This document shows, piece after piece, positions 47,480-58,711 of a DNA stretch of 64,000 nt (its first letter is position 1; every line of letters starts with the position of its first letter). Position numbers and translations under genes: made by a program. A model generated the notes under the pieces. It did not search any database. It was not told the DNA's origin and saw only the letters and a program-made list of their open reading frames with translations. This DNA is from Hippophae tibetana (Eukaryota > Streptophyta > Magnoliopsida > Rosales > Elaeagnaceae). The stretch is taken from the NCBI GenBank assembly GCA_037013495.1, contig JAZDXN010000029.1, positions 74,501 to 138,500 on the forward strand, in the 5' to 3' direction.

Positions 47480-47689
47480 AAATCTATGTGTAAAGTCGGT
47501 TCACGCGATAATCGACTCTACAGGTAAAGTCGGTTCATGCGATAACTGACTCTACTTGTAAAGTCGGTTCATCGCGTGAACCGACTTTACATTTTAAGTC
47601 ACTCAATTTAAAGTCGGTTCACCGAATTGACTTAAAATTTGTTTAAAGTCGGGTTTTAACCGACTTTAATGCCCATTTTTGTAGTAGTG
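47480..47689 (+). repeat. 3' subterminal repeats and right terminal inverted repeat
   Basis: TAAAGTCGGTTCA(C/T)GCG-type motifs occur about seven times in both orientations from 47491 to 47670, followed by CCCATTTTTGTAGTAGTG ending at 47689. Only the base TAAAGTCGGTT is shared with the 5' end (37832-37847); the TAGCGTCGGTTGACGTGG motif of the 5' array does not occur here. Confidence 0.85.
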
Positions 47690-47940
47690 CATATGCAAAC
47701 TATTAGTTCATTTCTATATATAAACTCTTTCGCATATACTTTTGAATGAGTGCTTGAACAAATAAGACTAGTGTCATTGAGAGTATGCCTTACAAGGTTA
47801 GAGTTGAAACGAATTAGAATTCCTTACACTGAGATTAGGTAAATTTTTTATTGATAAGGTTTTGAATTGAATATGAAAGTGCTTTCAAACTAATTATTAT
47901 AATAAATCATGAATGTTTAGAATATTCAAAATTAAATTAA
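47690..47940 (+). repeat. Fragment of the Athila-like family at 1343-11668
   Basis: This matches the reverse complement of about 4690-4960: ATGCAAACTATTAGTTCATT, GAGTGCTTGAACAAATA, ACAAGGTTAGAGTTGAA and GAATATGAAAGTG...AATGAATGTTTAGAATATT. It lies directly at the right end of the CACTA element. No gene. Confidence 0.75.
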
Positions 47941-48430
47941 AAATTAAACAAATAAATAAAATAAAATAAAAACAAATAAATAAAATTGAAAAAGTTAAAA
48001 GAAAAAAAATTAAAAAAATAAAATTAAAAGGAAAAATTAAAAAAAAATTATTCATTATTTTTTTATTTTATTTAAAAAAACTTAAAATTAAGATTTAAAA
48101 TAAATAAATAAAAACAAAATAAAATTAAAACAAAATTAAAATTAATTTAAAACATCTCTTAGCACAAAAATTTGGCACACGCAGAACACAATAGAAGCCA
48201 AAAATGGCTTCTGCGTGTTCCATAAGCCAGCCCCGAACACTACTAAAAATCTCAAACTCTAAACTACAAAACAAAACTCTTTAACTCTATCATAATATCC
48301 CCTATTTATAACATCAAATTTCTAAAAAAAATATATTTTTTTTATATGCGGGAGATAAATATGTATGGCGAAACTAATTAAATAATACGCGTGGGGGACA
48401 AAAATTATCGAAAACGCAAAACTGGGAACG
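47941..48430 (-). repeat. A-rich low-complexity sequence, then a reversed piece of the 12.2-kb LTR family
   Basis: 47941-48130 is almost only A and T in AAAATTAAA/AAATAAA runs. 48150-48340 is the reverse complement of about 14470-14610: TTTGGCACACGCAGAACACA, AGAAGCCAAAAATGGCTTCT and, further right, ATTTATAACATC in place of the TATA region. The piece ends near 48430, where a gypsy RT begins. No gene. Confidence 0.7.
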
Positions 48431-50830
48431 TGTGTGTCGCTGTTTCTTTTCCAATGCCCCTGCTACTTTTATGGAGTTAATGAATCGAGTATTTCAATCC
48501 AACTTAGATCAATTTATCATTGCCTTTATTAACAATATATTGATTTACTCAAAGACCCATGAAGAGCATGAAGAACATCTCAGGATTGCTTTGCAAACTC
48601 TTACGGAGTACCAATTGTATGCAAAATTTGAGAAGTGTGATTTTTGGCTTATTGAAGTCAAATTTATTGGACATGTCATATTTGTAAGAGGTATTGTGGT
48701 GGATCCCTCCTAAATTGAAGTAGTATTAAATTGGAATAAACCAAGAAATGTGATCAATGTTCAAAATTTCCTTGGACATGATGGATACTACCAATGTTTC
48801 ATGAAAGATTTCTTGAAGATTGCAATGCCTTTGAAAAAATTTACTCAAAAAGGATTCATATTCATATGTGAGAAAGCTTGTGAGGATGCATTTTCATTGT
48901 TAAAGGTACAACTAATAATTTCACCAATTCTTACTATTCTAGACAGTACGAAACATTATATGGTCTTTACTAACGCTTCACTACAAGGTCTTGGATGCAT
49001 TCTAAAGAAAAATGATTGAATAGTTTCCTAAAAATCACGATAGCTCAAGGTTTGTGAGTGAAACTACCAAACATATGACATGGAGTTAGCACTATGGTCT
49101 TCACTATAAAGATTGGTGATTTTACCTCTATGGTGCCAAATTTCAAATCTTTTTAGATCACAAAAGTATCAAATATCTTTTTATTCAAAAAGATCTAAAT
49201 TTGAGACAAAGAAAGTGGGTAGATTATCTTCAAGATTATGGCTTCACCTTGCAGTACCATCTTGGAAAGGATAATATAGTAGCTAATGCTTTGAGTCATA
49301 CGTCTAGCTTTGTTGCACAGATGATGTTGGACACCTGCCAAAACACTCAAACTATAGAAGGTTAAGAGCTGAATCTGTATGATGATATAAGATAAGTATT
49401 CTTGTAAAACCTCGTATTCTTAGAAAACACCAAAATATTCTAGTCTAATGATCATGAAAATTTTGAAGTATGGTGTAGGATGACTGAAGGAGAGATGATG
49501 GAAGGAATGACTTATAGCATTATAATGTTTTGTTTCCATGGAAAATCAATGATTATTTAAGACAAGATCATAGGAGAAGCACATAGGTCAAAATTTACAA
49601 TACATCTTGGAAGCTCAAAAATGTAATATGATTTAAAAGGACCTATTGGTGGAGAGGAATGAAGAAAAATGTAGCACAATTTATGGCCAAATGAATGATA
49701 TGTCAATAAGTCAAGGCAAAGCACAAAAATCCTATGGGACTACTTCAACCAATCCCAGCATCAGAAAGGAAATGGGATGACATAACCATGGACTTTGTAC
49801 AAGGATTACCTTGAACATTTCAAGATCACAATTTCGTTTGGGTAATTTTTGACCATCTCATGAAGTATACTCATTTCATTCTGGTTAAAACTCAATACTC
49901 GATGAATGTTTTGAGTAAGTTATACATTATAGAGATCACATGACTACATGGCATACCAAAGCCAATTGTATTAGATCAAGATCATAAGTTTTACTTATGT
50001 TTTTGGAAGTGTGTACAAGAAGCTTTGGGTATAGAATGCATAGCATGGCTTATCAGCCAAAAATTGATTGAAAATATGAAGGGTTATCCAAATGCTAGAA
50101 GATATGGTAAGAGCTTAAGTTATGCAATATAAGGGAAATTAGAGCAAACACGTACTATTGGTTGAGTTTGCCTACAATAATATATATCATGCCAATATTA
50201 GGATGGCTCTTTATGATGTCCTTTATAGACAACCATGTAGATCTTTGATTTTCTAGGAAAAATGAAAATATTTTAGTACAATCGGGACTGATCTTATAGA
50301 AGAAACAAATGAGAAAATTCACATCACACCATATGAACTTCATGCAATTCAAAGTCAATAGAATAGTAATGGTGATCAATGACCAATGAATTTTGAAGTA
50401 GATAATTAGGTTTTCCTCAAAGTTTAATCTAAAAAGGGGGTATACCATTTTGGAATAAAAGGGAATTGAACACCACGCTACATTAGATCAATTAGAATTG
50501 TGAAAAGAATTGGTAATGTAGCATAGAAATTTACATTACCTCTAGAAATGTCACAAGTTCATAATATTTTTCATATGTCTACTCTATGAAAACTTTAAAT
50601 AAATTAGAATAGTATTCTAGATTGGACATAATTACGATTAAGAGAATAAACATTGTTCGAAGAAGAACCGGTAACAATAATTGATTTCCATGTGAGAAAC
50701 TTGAGAAGAAGAGTAATACCACTTGTGAAAGTTCAGTGGATACATTATACGGTGAAGATGCAACTTAGGAGTTAGAGTACTTGTTTGAGGAATTTAATTT
50801 TGAGGACAAAATTTTATTTAAGAGGTAGGA
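48431..50830 (+). pseudogene. Ty3/gypsy Tekay/Del-type RT, RNase H, integrase and chromodomain remnant
   Basis: It opens inside the RT with SNAPATFMELMNRVFQ, then IAFINNILIYSKTHEEHEEH at the catalytic YxDD-type site region, LYAKFEKCDFWL and HVIFVRGIVVDPS. RNase H follows near 48750-49300 (NFLGHDGYYQCFMKDF, FTNASLQGLGCIL). Integrase traces lie between about 49560 and 50250. At 50660-50800 EEEPVTIIDFHVRNLRRRVI and LVKVQWIHYTV match the chromodomain-side end of Tekay/Del polyproteins (EEPVxILDRxxxxLRRKxI...VxWRHH). GAGGACAAAATTTTATTTAA then AGAGGTAGGA is the expected polypurine region. Many breaks; the 5' half is missing. Confidence 0.85.
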
Positions 50831-51240
50831 ATATAGAATCGTGAAAATTCTTTATAAATAATTACCACATCTAAAAAGGAATTTAATTTAAATAATATTT
50901 TAAACTATAGGGATGTATAAAAGAACTTTCATGTGAAAAATTGGATTGAATGGGAAAATCGGAAAAGTTTTATGAAGATCTTTGAACCCTTATTGCAGCT
51001 CCTCGCCGGACCCTTTGTTGGGGTCTCACTGACCCTCGGCGAGGAACTGGTGAGCCACCAATAAAGGTGGTCAACAAGATGTAGTTTTGGCTTATAAATA
51101 GCAAAATGTCCCCAATTTTTCTAGCACCAATATTTCGTGGTGTAATGGATGGATTACCATATTCCAAGTTACATAATCTAGAAAATATGACTTCTAGTTC
51201 ACACTTCCTAAATTGTCATTGTATAGACTATGAATTTAAG
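50831..51240 (+). repeat. Likely start of the 3' LTR of the Tekay/Del fossil, with GC-rich stem and TATA box
   Basis: It follows the polypurine region directly. 51001-51008 CCTCGCCG pairs with 51037-51044 CGGCGAGG around an inner GACCC/GGGTC pair, a rare GC-rich island here. TATAAATAG is at 51093-51101. The LTR edges are not fixed. Confidence 0.5.
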
Positions 51241-52712
51241 TTGTCAACATCTAGGATGCACTGAATGTGATTGATACATCACTTACCAAATGGCAACTTC
51301 AATGATCATCCTCTCTAGAACATGTATTCTATGTTTCTACCAAACAAATCAAAAACATCAAGCTAAAGATGGGATCCACATGCATCACTACATAAGTAAC
51401 AAGTAAAAGTATAATATTACCTTCAGAAAATAGTGTGGTTATTTACCCCTTTTGCACCATGCAACTTAGAATTAGAATTTGAAACAAAAATTTGATGACC
51501 TTTAAGTCTTATATAGAAATGGGAATGACTCCCTTGCTAAAAAGTACCATAAGCTTCATATCAGTCAAGCCTTGCACATGAGTGGGAATGACACCTTCCC
51601 TAGAACCTCATGGTAGTGTTCCTCAGAAAAGACTTAAGGTGCATTATGCCACCAGATGTTTGGCCAAGGAAGAGTAGATCACATGCCTCAAACCTAGTGG
51701 TAACTAAGTCTATGTTACATTTTCCCCACAAGTCTTGCCAATGAATTGTATGATGTCATACTTAGGCCGCAACGATGGCAATTGTCTCACCAAGGAAGTG
51801 TATAGAAATCTGCCTAAAACCTAGCAATGATCGAAATATTACCAACTAAGTGTAGGATATCATACCTAGGATTTGGAAAGGAAAATAGTCTTTCATGAGA
51901 AGTGTACAACTACCTGCCTAAAGCCCAACAACGATAGTGTCTCAATGGACTTTGGTTTGTTTTTCCACTAAGTCTTATACGAAAAACAATGTAAGAAAAA
52001 ACTTTCTTTGGCACCTATATCAATGTCCATCTATGGTCAATACATTGTGATACTTTGGGAAGTCTACAACTAAAAGGAGTGGGGTATTACCTCCGTCATT
52101 CCTACTATCATTCCTACCTATGTACCCTTGGATACATAGGTCCCACATTGGACAGGTTAGGTTGTGTGGCATCATCACAACTACTAAAAAGATATTTGAA
52201 GACCACACTTATTACAAATTGGGTCGAATGGAGTGGACCATCCACAGAAGAGGGTGTATACGACATTGATTTGAGCAATACATATGCCATATGTATTAGG
52301 ATTATATATAGGGTTAGAGGTGGGCCCATATGCATCTTAGAGGTGGAGAAACTGAGGAAAAAATAGAGCTTACCACCTTAAATAGTTGAAGAGACTATCA
52401 CTCTAGGATGGTATCCTTAGCCCCAACATCGCGGAATAATAGATTTAACAAATCATGAAGAAAATGAATGCTTTAAACATTCATACATGTTTTAGAGTTG
52501 GTTTAGTTGGATATAAATTAAATGGAGAAGCCGACTATTGGTGGGACTCTATAAGTAGAGGAAAAAATGTGGAGGTTGAAAATTCATGTACGTAGGAAAA
52601 ATTGCACGAAAGTTAATTGTTCTTTTGACTTAGATTGGTAACCGAGACCTAGAAAAGTGGTGGAGATGCCAAAAAATGGAATCTTTTTACTAGCTCTATA
52701 CCAATTATATCA
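51241..52712 (+). other. Unassigned retroelement-like sequence with a short gag trace
   Basis: 51684-51960 holds degenerate tandem units around GCCTAAAACCTAGCAA (near 51684, 51812 and 51917). A TATATATAGGG is near 52305. Around 52455-52620 a frame reads MKKMNALNIHTCFRVGLVGY, then GEADYWWDSISRG, matching the KVxxAxxxLxGEAxxWW motif of gypsy gag. This looks like LTR or leader sequence followed by a broken gag start. The open frame at 52055-52366 shows no family signature. Confidence 0.45.
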
Positions 52713-54085
52713 AGCATGCCTCATAAATATGAACTAAGAAAATAACACAACCGAAATACATAACCATATGCTCAATTCAATACACAATAAAAACAACCAA
52801 AAGTTAGAAGGAACCAACTGTGATAAATAGAATAGTGATGGTGTGCCTCAAAGGCTTTTGTTTGGACTTACAACAACCAAAAGCAAGAAAAAAAACCCAA
52901 CATCATATGAGGCAAGAAAGCATACTGAACCATAAAGAATTTTCAATCATTTCAAGTCTTTATATGTGAGAACATATTTGGTGAATGATGATTGTACTCT
53001 CACAACATGCAATTAAACATAACATAGAAAATCATAATAAAAAGTACGATACTTGATACACTACTATGGTAAGGAGATACATACTCCTCTAAGACTTTTA
53101 CTAAATTCACATGCACATAACAATCATAACAAATATAAATTAATGAGTAAGCAGGAAAATTAATTGAATAAATACAACATAAGTATTGATTAGAAAGATA
53201 TAAGCATACTACACAAAAGGAAAGAAGGCATGCAACAAAATATACCATATATGCTTTTTAATTAGAGTGTACATCTAGTATGTTAGCGCATATATGATAG
53301 CAACTAAAATTATACTAAAGCAAAAATATAAACATACATAGCAGTATTGAAGGAGTCCAAGACCTAATACATAATCAAGTTACTGACTCTTCAAGAACTT
53401 ATCACTTAACAGAAAGCTACTAATGCATGAATCAAATAAATGCTAGACATAAGTAGTAGATAAGTTATATAATACTCATAAAGTTGGCACTAATAAAGAA
53501 TCAGATAGAGAATTCAATAAATGGAAAGCAAGTGATAAATAATAGAAGATTTTTAATTAGAGTTAAATTTTAATATGTAGGAGCATAAACCATTAAAACT
53601 TTGATTATACTAGCCATACATTCAAGCATATATAACATAAGATATAGCGAGGTAAACTCACATAGAAACCTTATTTATGTGGTAATATCCTTAGGTTACT
53701 TAAGGAAACCACTCAACAAAAACAAATCCACTAAACATAATAAATAGATAAAACTTGATAGAAAAGTATAAATTCAAGTACGTCTATCAGTTGAGATACC
53801 TACCCTAACTAAAATGCTGCATCAATGCAACCACTAACCAATATACAACTCACAGCATCATAGGCTCCTCACATAAGAAAAAGTTACATGAGGGTAACTA
53901 TTAGCTGACACACGACTCACATACAATTCACTCATAAACATTGTATTGAATACTCATACCTTACATGCACAGTTTTGCTCATACAGTCACGAATCACTAA
54001 TACCGAGCAATACACATGGCATTAGTGAATAGGAAATAAGAAGGCAAGATGTTAATTTGATAGAGCTCTGATATCCATTTTTTAG
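52713..54085 (-). repeat. LTR/leader-type repeat with tRNA-Met-type primer sites at both edges
   Basis: On +, 52697-52712 (AGCTCTATACCAATT) and 54065-54078 (GAGCTCTGATATCCA) resemble the complement of TGGTATCAGAGCTC, so the element reads on the minus strand. Most of 52740-54000 matches 22085-23165 in the opposite orientation. No gene; the minus-strand open frame at 53000-53248 has no signature. Confidence 0.55.
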
Positions 54086-54135
54086 ATACCAAATAAAAAT
54101 AAATGGGGGTATTTATAGATCTTGAGATAACCATC

Positions 54136-55583
54136 TGATGACTCTACAAAATTAGAGTCATTAGCACACTTTGTTAATTAATATTTACTTATTTTACTTG
54201 ATAAATAGTTTTTTTATGGATAAAAAAAATTAAAATATAAATGTTTTAGTGAAAAGGGGTGAAAATATAACTTTTGGAATTTTTCTGGAATTTTTATGGA
54301 TTCTTTATTAATTTTTAACGCATGAAAAATCAGAAGTTTCCATGTGGCATTCCACGTAAGCTGAGGAGTTGCCTGTGCAAGCCATGAAGACACCACGCAA
54401 GCATGGACAGAAAATCACACGTGCCACATGTCAGTACGATGTTCAATCCAAGTTCAGAAATCGGTTAACGCGCCATGACACATGTCACACTCCATTACTC
54501 TGCACGTTCCATCCGTGCGCCACACCATCCCTTCGTGCAAATCACGTCGCACCATGTGTTGCTGAATTGGTGAGCGTTGACTCTGACCGGTCTCCCATGC
54601 CACGTGTCACACTGTGATTGGCTGAAATTGTTAGTTTTGCTTGTTTTGATCGTAGCTTTGATCTGAAGCTGATCGAACAATCTAGATCGCACTTGAGCTT
54701 TATTTAAGCCCATAATTACTCTATAAACCCTAATTAGCCTCCATTAGCATAATTTTGGTCAGTTTTTACATCTAAAAAGACAGAAAAATTAAAGACACGA
54801 CACAATTTTGGAGATTAAAGAGGAAATTAATTCTACAATTCAAGAGATTGATTATGTTTCTTTTTATCCTCTTTTCTTTATTAATTTTTTGTCTTTCTTT
54901 ATGAAAATTATGAGATTTATGAACACAATTATGTGTAATTAATTTATTAATGTAGAGATCTTATGAACCTAATTTTCACCATGTGATGATCTAATATTTT
55001 TTCCCAATTATAATATTAATTTAATTATATTATTTAATCTGATTTTTATGCTATTAATTGTTTGGCCAACAATTTATCTATAGAGGTAATTAAATAGATT
55101 TGAGAAAATTATTTAATTGTTTGTCTTGATTAAATAAAATGCATAGTTTCTAGGCACAGTTGTATGATTCTTGGCATGTGAGTGTGATTAAATTAATTAC
55201 TATATGGTGTGTAGTTTACTTGAGAGAGGAATACATGTTAGGTTCGATTCAATTGATCATATAATTAATTGATATTATATTAAGTGGATTTTAGTGATTC
55301 GTATGATTAGAAAATTAGAGGATTAAGTATTCATAGATATTTTCTCATATATCTTTTTAGTCACAAAATCTGATTTAATTATTACTATTTTCTTTTAGTT
55401 ATTTTAATTTTGCTTTCTTAAGATATAAAAACACCAAAAAAATTGATTTTTATTATTTTTAGTTTTAAAAATTAGTTTCTAAAAAGATAATCTCTATGGG
55501 AACGATCTTTACTTATCATTATATTACTTGTTATGATACGTATACTTGCGTATTCATTACACACACAATTTATGTGGTGACCA
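54136..55583 (+). repeat. Athila-like solo LTR (copy 1 of the 1.43-kb family)
   Basis: 1448 bp, from TGATGACTCTACAAAATTAG to TTTATGTGGTGACCA, with CCATC at 54131-54135 and 55584-55588. Near the end it carries GGGAACGATCTTTACTTATC and GTATACTTGCGTATTC, the Athila/Tat LTR pattern. 54340-54620 contains several CACGTG/ACATGT motifs and GTGATTGGCTG, which may be its promoter region. The open frames at 54369-54713 lie in this U3-like part and are not genes. Confidence 0.8.
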
Positions 55584-55588
55584 CCATC

Positions 55589-58500
55589 TGATGACTCTAC
55601 TCTGATGACTCTATGAAAGTAGAGTCATCTGTGCACTTTTCTACATAATATTTGCTCATTTTATTAAATAAGTAGTATTTTTTAGGTTAAAAATATTAAA
55701 ATATGAATTTTCTAGTTAAAAGGGGGTAAATATATTTTTTCAAATTTTTTGGGATTTTTCTACAAGACTAATAACAAGATACCTCGTAGATGCCACACAA
55801 GCAGAAGAGTTGGCCAAGCAAGCCACATAGATGCCATCAAGTAGAGAGACCCAATCATGAAATTTTGTGTTACCATGTGATGTAACGCCATGACATATGT
55901 TAGGACAGTGTTCATTCTGAGTTCGTCACTTAGTTAACGCATTCTACACGCATCATCATATGATTTGTTAATTATTTCCACCGGTGAGCCACACAATCCA
56001 TAACCATAATCACAGCACACCGTGTGGTGATGCCTTAGCCAACATTGATCGAGACTAATCTTCCATTCCACACAATGCCTGCTGATTGGTTTTTCCTTTT
56101 ATGTATGCCATGTGGCACATTCCTATTGGCTAACATTGTTAATTTTTCCTTTCTTCATCTTAGCCCTTGATCTGAAGCTAATCTACCAGTTTAGATTCCA
56201 CCTTAGCTTAATTTAACCCCCTAATTGTCCCAAAAAACCTAATAAGCCTAAATTAATGTAAGTTTATAGTTTTTGGAGCCAAGAAGAGAGAAAAACACAA
56301 AAAAATTCAAAAAAAAGATACAATTTGGGTGGAAATTCAAAAGGTGATTTGTACTACAATTCAAGAGATTAATTGTATTTCTTCTTCTTCTTCTCATTCC
56401 TTTATCAAATTTTATGTCTTTTTTTATTCAAATATGAGCTTTATGAACAAAATTATGGCTAGTTAATTTATTAATGTAAGGGTCTTATGAACCCAAATTT
56501 TCAATATGTTATAATCTACATTATTAATATTCGTAGTCACCCATTTGAGACTAACAAAGTACATTTCTTATCTTTAAGCCAAATTTTGTTCCTAACCAAT
56601 AAGAATTATCTTGACCTTTGCACCTTTAGCTTGCATGAAAATAAAAAAGAAATGTAATCATGCATTATGCTATAGTGTAAGGTGAAATGTAATGCACCCT
56701 ATAAAAAAAATAAAAACTTACAACACAATTATCCTTCTAAAGAAAAAGAAAATATGAAAAGAATGATAAGAGAGGGTGCACTAAAATATAAAGTAAAAGC
56801 TTAATTGTAGTTAAAAAGTGCATGATGAATAAAAAAGCTAAGTTGTGAAAAGAGCCTAAATGTATTCATTTATCGATCCCCACCTAAGCCTTACATTATA
56901 AGCATGCAAAGTCTTTATTGATCTTTAGTTAAGTGAATATTTATATTAGTGGAGAGGGATGTGAAAAATAAACTTATTAGACTTGTTCTAAGACTGAATT
57001 GATTAGCATTCTCATTTAGGTTGGTTTAATGAGTGTGTGGGATACAACAGACACACAAATGAATTCATCAAAAACTTTGCATATCCTTGTATTGATGGAA
57101 TGTTGATTGATGAATATGTAAACCTCTTTGTCAAAGAATTGTATGCATTTTAAGGGAGATAACTTTCACTAAATATGCATATATTAATAGATACATATTT
57201 ATGAATATACTACCCATGTTAGTTCATTTAGTTCGACTTGGCTTTACTTGAAGACAAGTAAAGAGTTAAACTTGAGGGTGTCATGAGTGTATGAAAGTAG
57301 AGTCATTAGTGCATTTTTTACTCAATATTTGTTTTTTTTATTTAATAATTAATTTTTTGGGGTTAAATAATTAAAATATGAATGTTTTAGTGATATGGGT
57401 GAAGGTATATTTTTTAGAATTTTTGGGATTTGTTTTTGGAATATTTATGTATTTTTTTATGAATTTTTAATGTAGGACTAATTAGAAGCTACCATGTAGA
57501 TGCCACATAAGTAGAGAAGCTGACAAGGAAAGCCTCATTGATGCCACACAGGAGATGAGACACAATAATGAAACACCATGTGTATAGTGTGATGTAATGC
57601 CATGCCATGTGTTAGAACGATGTTGGTCAACACTTTTTTCATACGTCATCATATGATTCGTCCATTCTTTCCACCAGTGCACCATGTAATCCATAACCAT
57701 GAATCATAGCACACCACATGGAGATAACTGAGCTTTCAATGATCGAGACTAGTCTCCAATGCCATTTGTTGCTCGTTGATTGATTTTGCCTTTTCTTTAT
57801 GCCATGTGGCACATTCCTATTGGTTTACACAATTAATTTTTAATTTTTTAATCTCAACCCTTGATCTAAAGCTGATCTGGTGGTGCAGATTCCACCTGAG
57901 CCCAATTTAACCCTTAATTAGCTCATAAACACTAATGATCCGAAATTAACATAATTTTTATTAGTTTTTGGAGCCAAGATGAGGGAAAAACATTCAAAAT
58001 TCAAAAGGAGACACAAATTTAGTGGAGATTCAAGAGAAGATTGGTACTACAATTTAAGAGATTTATTGTATTTCTTCTTCTTCTCCTTGCTTTATCAATT
58101 TTTATGTCTTTCTTAATGAAAAATATGAGTTTTATGAACAAAATTATGGCTAGTTAATTTATTAATTTAAGGGTCTTATGAACCCAATGTTCAACATGTG
58201 ATAATCTAAAATTTTACCCTAATTATGATTTTAATTTAATTATATTATTTAATCCGATTTTTATGCTCTGAATTGTTTGGCCAAGAATTCATCTATAGAG
58301 ACAATTAAATAAATTTGTGAGAATTATTTAATTGCATGTGATCCATAATTGATGAACTTAATGAGTGGTATGTAATTTAATTGACAAGATAGTGTGATTA
58401 GTTTAAGTACTATATGGTGTGTAGTTTACTTGAGAGATGAATACATACTAGATTTGATTCAATTGTCATGTAATTGATTGATAATTATATTGGAGGGATT

Positions 58501-58706
58501 ATAGTGATACACATGTTTAGATAACTGGGGGATTGAGTATTCCCATATATTTTCTCATATATCTTCTTAATTTCTAAATCTGAGTTAATTAATTATTGCT
58601 ATTTAGTTTTAAAATTTTGTTTCTAATAACATTATATCCGTGTGAACTATATTTTCTTATCATTATATTACTTGTATATTCATTGCACACAATTCGTGTC
58701 CAATCA
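55589..58706 (+). mobile_element. Athila-like element reduced to LTR, short 3' interior and LTR
   Basis: The left LTR begins TGATGACTCTACTCTGATGA and follows the family to about 56525. Then 56526-57277 is interior sequence without coding signal that ends TTACTTGAAGACAAGTAAAG and GTTAAACTTGAGGGTG, the typical polypurine neighbourhood of Athila/Tat elements (GGACAAGCAAA...TTTGGGGGTG). The right LTR runs from about 57278 to 58706 (TCGTGTCCAATCA) and is followed by CCATC (58707-58711). gag and pol are gone. Broken. Confidence 0.75.
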
Positions 58707-58711
58707 CCATC

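Larger units (their letters stand above)
37803..47689 (+). mobile_element. CACTA (En/Spm-type) DNA transposon, 9887 bp, both ends present
   Basis: The left end is CACTACTACAAAAAGGG and the right end CCCATTTTTGTAGTAGTG, the terminal inverted repeat that names the superfamily. The terminal 3 bases outside are CAA on the left and CAT on the right, so the usual 3-bp duplication is imperfect or lost. Subterminal repeat arrays flank two gene regions: a TNP2-type transposase (39793-43160) and a TNPA-like gene with a Ulp1-type protease domain (43306-46490), the common two-gene order of plant CACTA elements. Both genes contain in-frame stops, so the copy is probably inactive as a source of transposase although its ends could still be recognised. 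It sits between fragments of two different LTR elements. Confidence 0.92.

Noticed and set aside
52055-52366. 103-codon open frame as a host gene
   Set aside because: No domain or family signature, and it lies among degenerate LTR-like repeats next to a gag trace.
53000-53248. Minus-strand frame rich in Tyr, Cys and Val as a membrane protein
   Set aside because: It sits in a dispersed repeat with another copy at 22.1-23.2 kb that does not keep the frame.
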